Source: Bacteroidales bacterium
GTDB lineage: Bacteria > Bacteroidota > Bacteroidia > Bacteroidales > P3
Direction of reading: 5' to 3'
DNA: 64,000 nt
NCBI GenBank assembly: GCA_017962665.1
Contig: JAGCUU010000023.1
Coordinates: forward strand, 1-64,000
Positions 17,800 through 26,244 of this stretch are shown here, in pieces. The notes below the pieces were generated by a model. The model was not told where the DNA came from, searched no databases, and was given only the letters and a program-made list of their open reading frames with translations. The translations under genes were made by a program, and so were the position numbers. Each line of letters begins with the position of its first letter. Within the stretch, counting starts at the first letter, position 1.

Positions 17800-19143
17800 C
17801 TATTCGAAAATTTTCGAGACTTTATCCATTGCATTGGGGAGTGCGAATACCACCACCTTGTCTTTTTCGCGCAATATTGTATCTTTGGTTGGAAGCAGTG
17901 TCTCGCGACCACGTATTATTCCTCCTATTGTTGCCTTACCCTCTGGAAGATGCAGCTCGCCAATGGGTACACGGGTCGCATCAGCATGTCGGCCTACAAC
18001 AAACTCTATAAGTTCGGCATTCGTACCGCTCAACCACTTGCTACTAACTGCATCACCCTTGACGATGAATCGTGCGATATAGCTTGCCGTTATCAGTTTT
18101 TTGTTTATAATAGTATCTATTCCAACATCTTGAGAGAGATTGATAAATCCGGTATTTTCAACGAGGGCAATGGTTTTACGGATTCCCAAACGTCGTGCAT
18201 GAAGGCATGTAAGTATGTTTGTCTCCGATGAGTCGGTCACTGCAATAAAGGCGTCGTTGTCCGCGAGTCCTTCCTCTTTCAACAACTCTATATCCGTTGC
18301 GTCACCATTGATAATAAGGCTTTTGGAAAGAACAGCGCTCAGGTCTTTACATCTGTCTCGATTCTGTTCTACGAGGGTGATACGTTTGCTTTCTTCAAGC
18401 GAAAGGGCTGCATAACGGCCTATACGCCCTCCACCGGCTATCATCACATTGCGAATCTCGAAATCGGCTCCACCAGACAACCTTTTCACTGTATCCATCT
18501 GGTTCACCTTGCTGATGATATAAGCCATATCGCCAGGTTGAAAGATGGTATCAGAATGCGGAATTATAGTCTCACCGTCACGCAGAATAGCCACGATGCG
18601 GACCTGAAGAGTGGAATATATCTGACTAAGTTCTTTCACTGAGCGGCCACCGACAGGCGACTCTTTCTCCAGACGGATGAGGTACATTGTGAGCAGGCCT
18701 CCGCTGAAATCAAAAAATTCTGTAGCAACAGTATGGTTAAGCAGATTAGTGATTTCCTTGGCAGCAATACGTTCCGGACAGACGAGTTCATCGACACCAA
18801 GGTCATGAAACATCTCACGATGCTTGTTGGAGAGAAGTTCAGCATTTGTGATACGAGCAACAGTCTTCTTGGCCTTTAGTTTCTTTGCCAGTATACAAGT
18901 CATTAGGTTTATTGACTCATCGTGCAGCACCGACAGGAAGAGGTCACAGTCTTGGACATTGGCCTCTTCCAAGATTTTTGGTGATGTGGAGTCTCCGGCA
19001 ATGGTCAACAGGTCAGTCTCTTTCTCGAGACGGCCCAACAATTCCGAGTGTGGATCGACAACGGTGATATTATAATCAAGCTGAGTGAGCGATTTTGCAA
19101 GGTAGAAGCCCACTTCGCCATCGCCTGCAATAATTATATTCAT
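17800..19143 (-). CDS. trkA: Trk system potassium regulatory subunit TrkA
   Basis: A 447-residue cytoplasmic gating protein with two RCK units. Each has a Rossmann NAD-binding motif (IIAGDGEVGFYLAKSL at the start and MIAGGGRIGRYAALSL near residue 230) followed by a TrkA_C domain. It controls the TrkH channels encoded immediately downstream. It overlaps the upstream NusG-like gene by ATGA. Confidence 0.95.
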   Translation of the reverse strand: MNIIIAGDGEVGFYLAKSLTQLDYNITVVDPHSELLGRLEKETDLLTIAGDSTSPKILEEANVQDCDLFLSVLHDESINLMTCILAKKLKAKKTVARITNAELLSNKHREMFHDLGVDELVCPERIAAKEITNLLNHTVATEFFDFSGGLLTMYLIRLEKESPVGGRSVKELSQIYSTLQVRIVAILRDGETIIPHSDTIFQPGDMAYIISKVNQMDTVKRLSGGADFEIRNVMIAGGGRIGRYAALSLEESKRITLVEQNRDRCKDLSAVLSKSLIINGDATDIELLKEEGLADNDAFIAVTDSSETNILTCLHARRLGIRKTIALVENTGFINLSQDVGIDTIINKKLITASYIARFIVKGDAVSSKWLSGTNAELIEFVVGRHADATRVPIGELHLPEGKATIGGIIRGRETLLPTKDTILREKDKVVVFALPNAMDKVSKIFE

Positions 19144-19697
19144 CTTACTGTATATTTCTTTTTTGTCTTCGGTTTTTGCTCCGAATCCTCTGGCAGTGTC
19201 TCCATCAGGTCCTTGTCGACATGGACTATCATTGCCATACTGATACCAGTAATTTCGACGGCAAAGTTGCCATCCTCACAGTCACTTACAAGGACTCCGA
19301 CCTTGCCAGCCAGGTTTCCAGAGTTTATTCGAACACGACGTCCACGTTTCAACTTCTCGCTTGTACGAACCTGGATATCAACCTCGGAAGCAATGAAATC
19401 TCTCATCATCTGGATCTCCTCTTCCGGTATAGTTGCCACGACGTTTTGGAACTTGACAAGATGAGACACTCCCCTGACATTGCATACAACGGATTCATCA
19501 AACTGTGTAATCCTGGCAAAAACATAAGATTTCAAGAGAGGCTCCTCTACCCATTTTTTTCGGTCACTCCATGTATGCAACTCACGACGGAGAGGAAGAT
19601 AAACCTCAAAGCCGGATTCACGCAAATTACGCTCAGCAGCCTTTTCGGCTCGAGGATTTGTGTACAATGCAACCCATTGAGGCTTTGCTGACAACAT
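19140..19697 (-). CDS. NusG-like transcription antitermination factor (UpxY/RfaH-type)
   Basis: A 185-residue NusG paralogue. The N-terminal NGN domain begins PQWVALYTNPRAEKAAERNL and includes LPLRRELHTWSDRKKWVEEPLLKSYVF; a C-terminal KOW segment follows (GRRVRINSGNLAGKVGVLV). Unlike housekeeping nusG, it is not next to ribosomal protein genes. Factors of this type (UpxY, LoaP, RfaH) usually serve one long operon, often for polysaccharides. Here it heads a potassium-uptake operon and overlaps trkA by ATGA. Its target is unknown; trk genes are a plausible one. Confidence 0.85.
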   Translation of the reverse strand: MLSAKPQWVALYTNPRAEKAAERNLRESGFEVYLPLRRELHTWSDRKKWVEEPLLKSYVFARITQFDESVVCNVRGVSHLVKFQNVVATIPEEEIQMMRDFIASEVDIQVRTSEKLKRGRRVRINSGNLAGKVGVLVSDCEDGNFAVEITGISMAMIVHVDKDLMETLPEDSEQKPKTKKKYTVR

Positions 19698-19735
19698 GAT
19701 GATTACTGTATTATTGTTATTTCAAAAAAGAAATG

Positions 19736-19743
19736 CAAAAGTA
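19736..19743 (-). promoter_or_regulatory. -7 box of the NusG-like/trk operon
   Basis: TACTTTTG on the minus strand matches TAnnTTTG and lies 39 bases upstream of the NusG-like start codon. Confidence 0.5.
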
Positions 19744-19897
19744 CACAAATATTTTTAATAAGATAATCTATTTTTTCATCTTTTTACTTTAATCTGAATG
19801 AAGTGCGATGTAACGCAATAAAAAGAACAGATTATGCGTTTATAACTATATGTTATAGTAATGCATCAACTAACTTGAAACACTCATTTTTTTAATT

Positions 19898-20647
19898 ATG
19901 GATACAATAGAACTTATCAAGAACCACAGGAGCATCAGACGTTTTAAAACAAAGGCTATAGAAGAGGAAAAAATGAACCGTATACTCGAATGCGGAATGC
20001 GTGCATCCAATACGGGCAATATGCAGATATACAGTATAATTGTTACACAAAAACCCGAAAATATAGCCAACCTGTCAAAATTGCATTTCGGACAGTGTGC
20101 ATCGGCACCTGCATTCTTGACTATATGTGTGGATGTAAACAGGTACCATCACTGGTGCCGTCTACGCGGATGTGACGAACCCTACGACAATTTCCTATGG
20201 CTTATGTCAGGCACCGTCGATGCCAGCCTTGCCGCACAGAACATTTGTATAGCAGCAGAAAGTGAAGGTTTAGGATTCTGCTACTTAGGAACAGTGATGT
20301 ACAACACTGAAGCCATCGCCGAGGAGCTGAATCTTCCAAAGTGGGTGGTGCCTGTGGTGACTCTTGCCATGGGGTATGCCGACGAAGAGCCAGAGCTCAG
20401 TGAAAGACTTGAATTGGACGGCGTTGTACACCACGAAAAATATCACGACTATGACGACAACGACATTGAGAGAATACACCGCATACGTGAGGAGTTTCCT
20501 TTCAATCAAGAGATGGTTCGCCAGAACGGCACACGTAACCTCGCGGAGATCTTTACAAAGATTCGTTATCCGAAGAAAGACAATGTCGCAATCTCAAAAG
20601 CTCTGCTTGATTTTGTCAGAAAAGCCGGAATGACAGGAAACGAGTAG
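19898..20647 (+). CDS. FMN-dependent nitroreductase family protein
   Basis: A 249-residue protein of the nitroreductase/NfsA-like fold. It uses FMN and NAD(P)H to reduce nitro compounds or quinones. The FMN phosphate motif NHRSIRRFK is at residues 9-17, and the central GLGFCYLGTVMYN is typical. The C-terminal extension rich in Tyr, Asp and His (HHEKYHDYDDND) is found in the larger NfsA-like branch. It stands alone on the plus strand and ends at a strong palindromic terminator. Physiological substrate unknown. Confidence 0.88.
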   Translation: MDTIELIKNHRSIRRFKTKAIEEEKMNRILECGMRASNTGNMQIYSIIVTQKPENIANLSKLHFGQCASAPAFLTICVDVNRYHHWCRLRGCDEPYDNFLWLMSGTVDASLAAQNICIAAESEGLGFCYLGTVMYNTEAIAEELNLPKWVVPVVTLAMGYADEEPELSERLELDGVVHHEKYHDYDDNDIERIHRIREEFPFNQEMVRQNGTRNLAEIFTKIRYPKKDNVAISKALLDFVRKAGMTGNE

Positions 20648-20680
20648 CGATATATCAAAGTTATTCCAAAAACAGTACAG

Positions 20681-20720
20681 ATATAGTAAACGCACGCAAG
20701 ATTGCGGGCGTTTACTATAT
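20681..20720. terminator. Bidirectional terminator, near-perfect 40-base palindrome
   Basis: ATATAGTAAACGC (20681-20693) pairs with GCGTTTACTATAT (20708-20720), and the interior CGCAA/TTGCG continues the stem with one A-G mismatch. It lies between the convergent ends of the nitroreductase and PepSY-like genes and can serve both strands, although the T runs are short. Confidence 0.75.
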
Positions 20721-20739
20721 TGTATTATCTATTCAAAAA

Positions 20740-21783
20740 TTATTGCACATCACGCGGATCCAATGGCTGAGCCAGGAGACCAGTAAACTTGCCGGTATTG
20801 TCGAACTCCATGCGGGTGTATTTAAGCGAATGACCTGCTCCCTTCTGACTTACCACCACATAGGTATATGGTTTAGGCTTTTTGCCGTCGGCTCCACGAT
20901 ATTTACCGTCATAATTATAGACAACCATTTTCTCGATTTTGTATTTCTCACCCTTGAACTTCTCATCGAGGTATTTCTTGATGGCACTGGTGTAGCGATC
21001 TTTCTCAAGCACGTTGCCAACCTTTATCAATTTCTGGTCGCTCATACTGTACACGGCCTCGAATTTCTTCTTTTGGTTGTTTGCAAAATAGGCCACACAT
21101 TCATCTCCGGCGCGATCGTACCAGTCAGGACCCGCGCTGAGACGTCCCGCAGGATATCTCTTGGAGAAGTCTGCAGCAATTGTCGCCGATGGTTCAAAGG
21201 CTTCTATCTCCGGGACATCCTCTACAGGTTTTGGACGTTTCTTATTTGATTTCTTCGTTTTTGAAGTCTCCTCATCTTTGTTTACGTCGTCGGGATTGGA
21301 ATGGGTGTAATAGTCTTTCTTTACAACATCAGGGTCAGGAGCTGTGGAACGCTGAAGCTTTCCACGGGTATCGAATATCATTTCGCAGTCGGCTGAACCA
21401 AGTCCTTTCTTGACAATAACCATTCTGTAGTAGTTATCGCCACTCATCTCCTCTACATATTCAGTGCTGCGGATTCTATAGCCCGGATAGTTGTTTACGA
21501 AATAGGTGTTCATCATGGTAGGGCACTCCTCGAGGGATACAGGAAAAGAGCTGTACTGCCAATCGCCATTGGCTGTAAAATAACAGCGTCCGTTCTGTCC
21601 ATCAGTGACAAAATCAGCTATATACTGACCAGGTGCCTGATACCATGTCTTAACCTTATATGATTCGTATGTTTTCTCCAGTGCAAGAAGTACCGACTTA
21701 GGTACATCGGTCTCTTTTATTTTTGTCTGTGCCATAGAAATCAGCGGGAGGCACATCAATGCTACAAGAAGGAATTTTTTCAT
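20740..21783 (-). CDS. Secreted protein with two PepSY-like (BLIP-fold) domains
   Basis: A 347-residue exported protein with a signal peptide (MKKFLLVALMCLPLISMAQ). The mature part consists of PepSY-like repeats of the beta-lactamase-inhibitor-like type common in Bacteroidales, with the markers WYQ..GQYIADFV, GDWQYSS and MIFDTRGKLQR in the first half and related motifs in the second (WYDRAGDECVAYF...FDNTGKFTG). A charged linker (about 165-195, rich in Lys, Asp, Glu) joins them. These periplasmic proteins have no proven role. The gene is alone between a terminator and purA. Confidence 0.75.
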   Translation of the reverse strand: MKKFLLVALMCLPLISMAQTKIKETDVPKSVLLALEKTYESYKVKTWYQAPGQYIADFVTDGQNGRCYFTANGDWQYSSFPVSLEECPTMMNTYFVNNYPGYRIRSTEYVEEMSGDNYYRMVIVKKGLGSADCEMIFDTRGKLQRSTAPDPDVVKKDYYTHSNPDDVNKDEETSKTKKSNKKRPKPVEDVPEIEAFEPSATIAADFSKRYPAGRLSAGPDWYDRAGDECVAYFANNQKKKFEAVYSMSDQKLIKVGNVLEKDRYTSAIKKYLDEKFKGEKYKIEKMVVYNYDGKYRGADGKKPKPYTYVVVSQKGAGHSLKYTRMEFDNTGKFTGLLAQPLDPRDVQ

Positions 21784-21955
21784 TTTTGTATCATTTTGAA
21801 TGATTGAGTATCGAAATAAGTGCGTAATCGAACAACTGCGTTATTGATTTTATTGTTTAGTGGTCTCTGGATGCGAAAAATTGCAACACCCGATTGTTTT
21901 TTCCTGTTAACGATGAAATGTTAAAATTATTATACGGGAATAATTCTTTTTTGTT

Positions 21956-23251
21956 TCATTCACGGAACAAGACATCTTTTCGATCGGGACTGACGCTTAC
22001 AGCCATAATTCTCACACCAGTATGTTTCTCAATAGCTTCCAGATATTCGCGCAGTGCCTGCGGAAGCTTGTCATAACCACCTGCCGTTGTTAGCTTCTGC
22101 TTCCATCCGGGGAAGGAAACAAGGTTTGGCTTTATCTCTACCTCGTTAAATTCGAATGGTATTTCATCAGTTTCCTTGTCGTTAATGGTATAGCTAACAC
22201 ACATCTTGATTTCGTCGAAATCATCCATAACGTCCGGTTTGGTAACAATGAGGTCTGTTACGCCATTGAGCATACAAGCATAACGGAGTGCCGGCATATC
22301 AATCCATCCGCAGCGACGCGAACGACCGGTAGTGGCGCCGTATTCGTGTCCGAGTTCGCAGAGGGTGCGACCTGTGGAATCAAAAAGCTCAGTGGGGAAA
22401 GGACCTGCACCGACACGGGTGCAATAAGCCTTAGTGATACCCATAACACGACCTATAGATGAGGGCGCGACACCAAGACCGGAACAAACACCGGCGGTGA
22501 TTGTCGAAGACGAGGTGACAAATGGATAAGAACCAAAGTCAATGTCGAGCATGGAGCCCTGGGCGCCTTCAGCAAGGACCTTCTTGCCTTCACTCAAACA
22601 CTTATTGATGAAATATTCACTGTTTATCAGCTTGAATTTGCGAAGAACCTCGAGAGCCTCCATCCAAACGACCTCATACTCATCGAGAGTCATGTCGCCG
22701 ATACGGAAAGCGTCGACATCATATTTGAGCATCTTTGCTATCTGGATGTGCTGGAATTTCAAAAGCTGATATTTCTCACGGAAATCGAATTCAAGAATAT
22801 CACCGACACGTATACCGGTACGGGCTATCTTATCAGTATAGGCTGGCCCTATCCCCTTAAGGGTGGAACCTATCTTGGAATTGCCCTTAGCCTGCTCGTT
22901 GGCGGCATCAAGGAGACGATGCGAAGGGAGAATAAGATGAGCTTTTTTTGAGATATAGAGGTTGTCGGTGGGTTCGACACCTTTCTGACGGAGAGCTTCG
23001 ATCTCCTCGCTGAAAATTGCCGGCTCAATAAGGACACCGTTACCTATGACGTTGAGTTTTTCTTTATGGAATATTCCCGAAGGGATGATATGGAGGACAT
23101 GCTTGATGCCATTGAACTCGAGGGTGTGGCCTGCGTTAGGGCCTCCCTGGAAACGGGCGATAACATCATAGTCTGGAGTCAGGACATCAACGATCTTGCC
23201 TTTACCCTCGTCACCCCATTGTAAACCTAACAAAACATCAACTTTACTCAT
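21956..23251 (-). CDS. purA: Adenylosuccinate synthetase
   Basis: The 431-residue enzyme converts IMP and aspartate with GTP to adenylosuccinate, the first committed step to AMP. The N-terminal GLQWGDEGKGKIVDVL contains the catalytic Asp and the GTP loop; GGPNAGHT and the IMP-binding TGRSRRCGW region are present. ATG at 23251 gives the usual start MSKVDVLLGLQWGDEGKG; an in-frame start 45 bases upstream is less likely. A promoter box lies 81 bases upstream. Confidence 0.97.
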   Translation of the reverse strand: MSKVDVLLGLQWGDEGKGKIVDVLTPDYDVIARFQGGPNAGHTLEFNGIKHVLHIIPSGIFHKEKLNVIGNGVLIEPAIFSEEIEALRQKGVEPTDNLYISKKAHLILPSHRLLDAANEQAKGNSKIGSTLKGIGPAYTDKIARTGIRVGDILEFDFREKYQLLKFQHIQIAKMLKYDVDAFRIGDMTLDEYEVVWMEALEVLRKFKLINSEYFINKCLSEGKKVLAEGAQGSMLDIDFGSYPFVTSSSTITAGVCSGLGVAPSSIGRVMGITKAYCTRVGAGPFPTELFDSTGRTLCELGHEYGATTGRSRRCGWIDMPALRYACMLNGVTDLIVTKPDVMDDFDEIKMCVSYTINDKETDEIPFEFNEVEIKPNLVSFPGWKQKLTTAGGYDKLPQALREYLEAIEKHTGVRIMAVSVSPDRKDVLFRE

Positions 23252-23331
23252 TTCTTTATTTTTATGTATTTTATTCATTTTAGACACTTTATGCACAATA
23301 ATAGAGAACTATGATTGTGAAAAAGACATCG

Positions 23332-23339
23332 CAAATTTA
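23332..23339 (-). promoter_or_regulatory. -7 box upstream of purA
   Basis: TAAATTTG on the minus strand fits TAnnTTTG and lies between the end of the upstream gene and purA, giving a leader of roughly 75 bases. Confidence 0.45.
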
Positions 23340-23362
23340 CATTTTTTTTTGAAATATTGCAG

Positions 23363-23971
23363 TTACTTCTCGCGATTATTTTTGAACCATTCCACAAACT
23401 CGGGGAAATCGTCGAGAGGACGGAAACCGGCCTTATTCGGTTCTTCGGGTATGGCACATGTGTCAAGATATCCGATAATGGTGGCACAGTCAAATTCCCC
23501 AATCATGGCCTCAAGAGTAACATAGACACCCACCAGCTGATCGTCGTCATCATCCACCGGATCAGGCAAAGCCACACGTACGCCAAGGATATCGGGTTCC
23601 TCTTCGCTTTCGAGCTGCATGAAATACATGCGTTTCGTCTCAAAGCGATATTTGTCGAAGGTAACTTTCAAATCGGTCCCTTTGGGTTGTTTGAAGGCCA
23701 CAAACTCCCACCAGTCAATATCCGGTGCATTGTCAGTGAGATCAACGACATACTGAAAAAGTTCTAAATCGCCCTCCGCAGAAAAAGTTATCGTGCGTCC
23801 AGTGGAGGTTGGTTCTCCAATTTCGAAGGTCAGCCCCTCACAATAAGCATCAAGAGATGACTGAAATGCATCAAGCAACTGATGTTGTTTCTCTTCGTCA
23901 AAATCACCGAGCATGGTAAGGCTCTCGTTGTTGTCGGCAAACCATTGCCAAAATTTATTGTAGTCGTGCAT
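23363..23971 (-). CDS. Acidic cytoplasmic protein of unknown function
   Basis: A 202-residue protein with no signal peptide or membrane helix, strongly acidic (for example DDDDD near residue 150). It begins MHDYNKFWQWFADNN and ends with DDFPEFVEWFKNNREK, so helix-forming FW/WF stretches frame a beta-rich middle. I do not recognise a named family; it resembles uncharacterised proteins common in Bacteroidales. It lies between murB and purA on the same strand, with a heptameric repeat array just upstream of its start. Confidence 0.7.
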   Translation of the reverse strand: MHDYNKFWQWFADNNESLTMLGDFDEEKQHQLLDAFQSSLDAYCEGLTFEIGEPTSTGRTITFSAEGDLELFQYVVDLTDNAPDIDWWEFVAFKQPKGTDLKVTFDKYRFETKRMYFMQLESEEEPDILGVRVALPDPVDDDDDQLVGVYVTLEAMIGEFDCATIIGYLDTCAIPEEPNKAGFRPLDDFPEFVEWFKNNREK

Positions 23972-23986
23972 GGGAACTAAGTAACG

Positions 23987-24042
23987 GTTAAAGGTTAATG
24001 GTTAATGGTTAATGGTTGAAGGTTAAAGGTTCAGGGTTTAGG
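23987..24042 (+). repeat. Heptameric tandem repeat, eight units of GGTTAAW type
   Basis: Eight 7-base units in perfect register: GGTTAAA, three GGTTAAT, GGTTGAA, GGTTAAA, GGTTCAG, GGTTTAG. The array lies 16 bases before the start codon of the acidic protein gene and downstream of murB. Such arrays are prone to slippage and could alter the leader length. Confidence 0.85.
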
Positions 24043-24116
24043 GGTCAAAACAGCTTACATCTTACATCAACGCTTTCGGCTGGCGAGCTTTATGAGCTAA
24101 CTTTTTTCAATCGTTC

Positions 24117-25142
24117 CTAAATAAATATAGCTTCCGGCGTGAGATTGACATGGAATTTGGCATATACAGCATCTGCGACAGCATTCGCACAGCGGCGAAC
24201 ATCCTCTCCGGAGGTTGCTCCACGGTTTACAAGCACGAGTGCCTGTTTCTCATATACGCCGACACCGCTGAACGCTTGCCCTTTCAATCCGCAACTGTCT
24301 ATCATCCATCCAGCAGAAAGCTTGTAAGTTCCGTCACCAAGGTTGAAAGCAACCAACTCAGGATACAAAGTCTTTATTTCTTGGTACACGGATTCCGAGA
24401 CCACAGGATTCTTGAAAAAGCTGCCAGCACTTCCCAAATTCTTGGGATTCGGTAGCTTTGAGTCACGCACACTCCTTACCGTAGCGGCAAACAGTGTTGC
24501 CGTCAACTCTTCAAGAGGCACCCCTGACAGCGCATCGGAAAGTGCCTTGTATCCAATATCCGGAACAAAACTTCTTGAGAGCCGGAACAGCACCCTGTCG
24601 ACTAAGCAACGACCACTAAGATCATGTTTGAACACAGAGTCGCGGTAGCCGAAACGGCATTCCTCGTTGGAAAGCCACATCTGCTCACCTGTTACCGTAT
24701 CAAAGCAATGCACCCTCTCAACTACATCCTTGGCTTCTTTGCCGTAGGCTCCGACATTCTGTACCGGAGAGGCACCAACTGTGCCAGGTATGCCAGCCAG
24801 ATTTTCCAAACCGTACCAGCCGTTGAGTATACAATGGTCTACAAAGCCATCCCACACCTCACCTGCCTGAGCCTCTACATAAACACAGTTGTCGTCCTCG
24901 TCCTGCAAACTAATACCTTTGTTGACAGGATGGACTATAAGCATATCATTGTCAGAACAGAAAACCACATTACTTCCGCCACCAAGCACAAAGAATGGTG
25001 TTTTTAGTTCTCCTGAAGAGACTATGGCTTCAAACTCGCCGATATCATGGAGCTCAACAAAACGTTTTGCCACAACATCGAGGCCGAAGGTATTATATGG
25101 CTTCAGCGAGACATTTTCTTTTATCATGACACTGGAACTCAT
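24117..25142 (-). CDS. murB: UDP-N-acetylenolpyruvoylglucosamine reductase
   Basis: A 341-residue FAD enzyme of peptidoglycan precursor synthesis; it reduces the enolpyruvyl group to lactate using NADPH. The FAD-binding segment has FFVLGGGSNVVF and LAGIPGTVGASPVQNVGAYG; the catalytic Ser lies in GSAGSFFKNP, and a C-terminal Glu near PEAIFI is present. The overall form is type I MurB. It overlaps the upstream P-loop/CYTH gene by ATGA and closes the four-gene operon that starts at 28871. Confidence 0.96.
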   Translation of the reverse strand: MSSSVMIKENVSLKPYNTFGLDVVAKRFVELHDIGEFEAIVSSGELKTPFFVLGGGSNVVFCSDNDMLIVHPVNKGISLQDEDDNCVYVEAQAGEVWDGFVDHCILNGWYGLENLAGIPGTVGASPVQNVGAYGKEAKDVVERVHCFDTVTGEQMWLSNEECRFGYRDSVFKHDLSGRCLVDRVLFRLSRSFVPDIGYKALSDALSGVPLEELTATLFAATVRSVRDSKLPNPKNLGSAGSFFKNPVVSESVYQEIKTLYPELVAFNLGDGTYKLSAGWMIDSCGLKGQAFSGVGVYEKQALVLVNRGATSGEDVRRCANAVADAVYAKFHVNLTPEAIFI

Positions 25143-26221
25143 CTTTTAGCTATATTTGAGTTGTAATATGCAGGGTCGCCAGTAACATCCTCCAAAATAC
25201 GCAAGAAAGGTGGAAACTTGACAGTCGCAGGATCTTCGGCATCCTCTATCTCAAGCAGATAGTGACCTATCTCTGGTTCGATGAACTTATCCAACTCAAA
25301 ATACTGATTTTCCCACAAAAAGCAGCAACGGCGCTTGTATATGGTTCTCTTTTCCGGATTTGCCTCCTGCAGCAATTCCTTATATTGATTCTCGTCAATC
25401 TGGCATTCATGTTCATAGTTGCGGTCGGCAGCCAGACGGATCTTGGTGGTCAAGAAATAGACATTGTGGCCGTTCTCGCCCCGCATACGTAAACGTCGTT
25501 CCTTCCCATCCACAGGAAGCAGATAGGTTTGATGAATGTCGCTGACATTGCCACCGGCAATCTCTCCAACAACATCAACCAGATATTTTCGTTCCACCTC
25601 AATAGGCTGCGGAACTCCCAACACATGGGATATCTCTTTCAACACTCGGGCGATTTTCTCCTCAAAGCCGCAGTCGTTACCTATAACGCGCAGGTGAGGA
25701 TGTCCTGTCCATGCCGACATAAGCTTGTCGTCTATGGCACATGCCTGTTCGGGGCTTTCGCTACGGGCGGCATTGTTGGCAAGAGTATAGAATTTTTCAG
25801 CGCCTTTGGCGGCGGTGGACATGTGAATCACTGCATCATAGCGAGCGTCACGCAATTCCACAACTGTCGTTCCGAGTGTATCAAGAAGGGCATTCCACAT
25901 CTGGTCGGAGAGATAAGCCCTGATATCCATTGTCCCTCTGTCACATACGACAAGGACCGGCTTGCCGCTGCTTTCCCCAATACAAACCAGACGGTCTTCC
26001 AATTCAAGCTGGAACTCCATCAGCTGACGTTCGCTCTGCAGGAACAAATCTTTGTCGGAGGTAAGAAAGTTCACGCCGGACTGAGTGAAAAGCGTGGCAG
26101 CCTCAGGGACGGTGAGCACATAGTATCCCATACCGGAAAAAAGTTCTACGATATGCGCCAATGCGGTAGTCTTGCCCGCACAAGGGCCTCCGGTAAGTAC
26201 TATCTTTGTAATTTTGCTCAT
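25139..26221 (-). CDS. P-loop kinase/NTPase fused to a CYTH triphosphate-tunnel domain
   Basis: 360 residues with two domains. The N-terminal half (about 1-185) is a P-loop kinase-like domain with Walker A GGPCAGKTT near residue 10 and VVCDRGTMD further on. The C-terminal half (about 195-360) is a CYTH domain, opened by the ExExK signature in IEVERKYLV and followed by alternating basic and acidic strands (RRLRMRG, HECQID, FIEPE). CYTH enzymes bind triphosphates in a metal-loaded tunnel. The fusion recalls eukaryotic TTM proteins that join a uridine-kinase-like domain to CYTH; the substrate here is unknown. ATG at 26221 is preferred over a TTG at 26248 that overlaps the upstream stop. Confidence 0.85.
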   Translation of the reverse strand: MSKITKIVLTGGPCAGKTTALAHIVELFSGMGYYVLTVPEAATLFTQSGVNFLTSDKDLFLQSERQLMEFQLELEDRLVCIGESSGKPVLVVCDRGTMDIRAYLSDQMWNALLDTLGTTVVELRDARYDAVIHMSTAAKGAEKFYTLANNAARSESPEQACAIDDKLMSAWTGHPHLRVIGNDCGFEEKIARVLKEISHVLGVPQPIEVERKYLVDVVGEIAGGNVSDIHQTYLLPVDGKERRLRMRGENGHNVYFLTTKIRLAADRNYEHECQIDENQYKELLQEANPEKRTIYKRRCCFLWENQYFELDKFIEPEIGHYLLEIEDAEDPATVKFPPFLRILEDVTGDPAYYNSNIAKR

Positions 26222-26244
26222 TTTATTATTTTTTTCAGTTACAT

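Noticed and set aside
20681..20720. Long palindrome considered as a replication or recombination site
   Set aside because: Its position between convergent gene ends fits a bidirectional terminator, and no dif- or oriC-like features accompany it.
23987..24042. Short regular repeats considered as a CRISPR remnant
   Set aside because: The units are 7 bases with no spacers; there are no cas genes.
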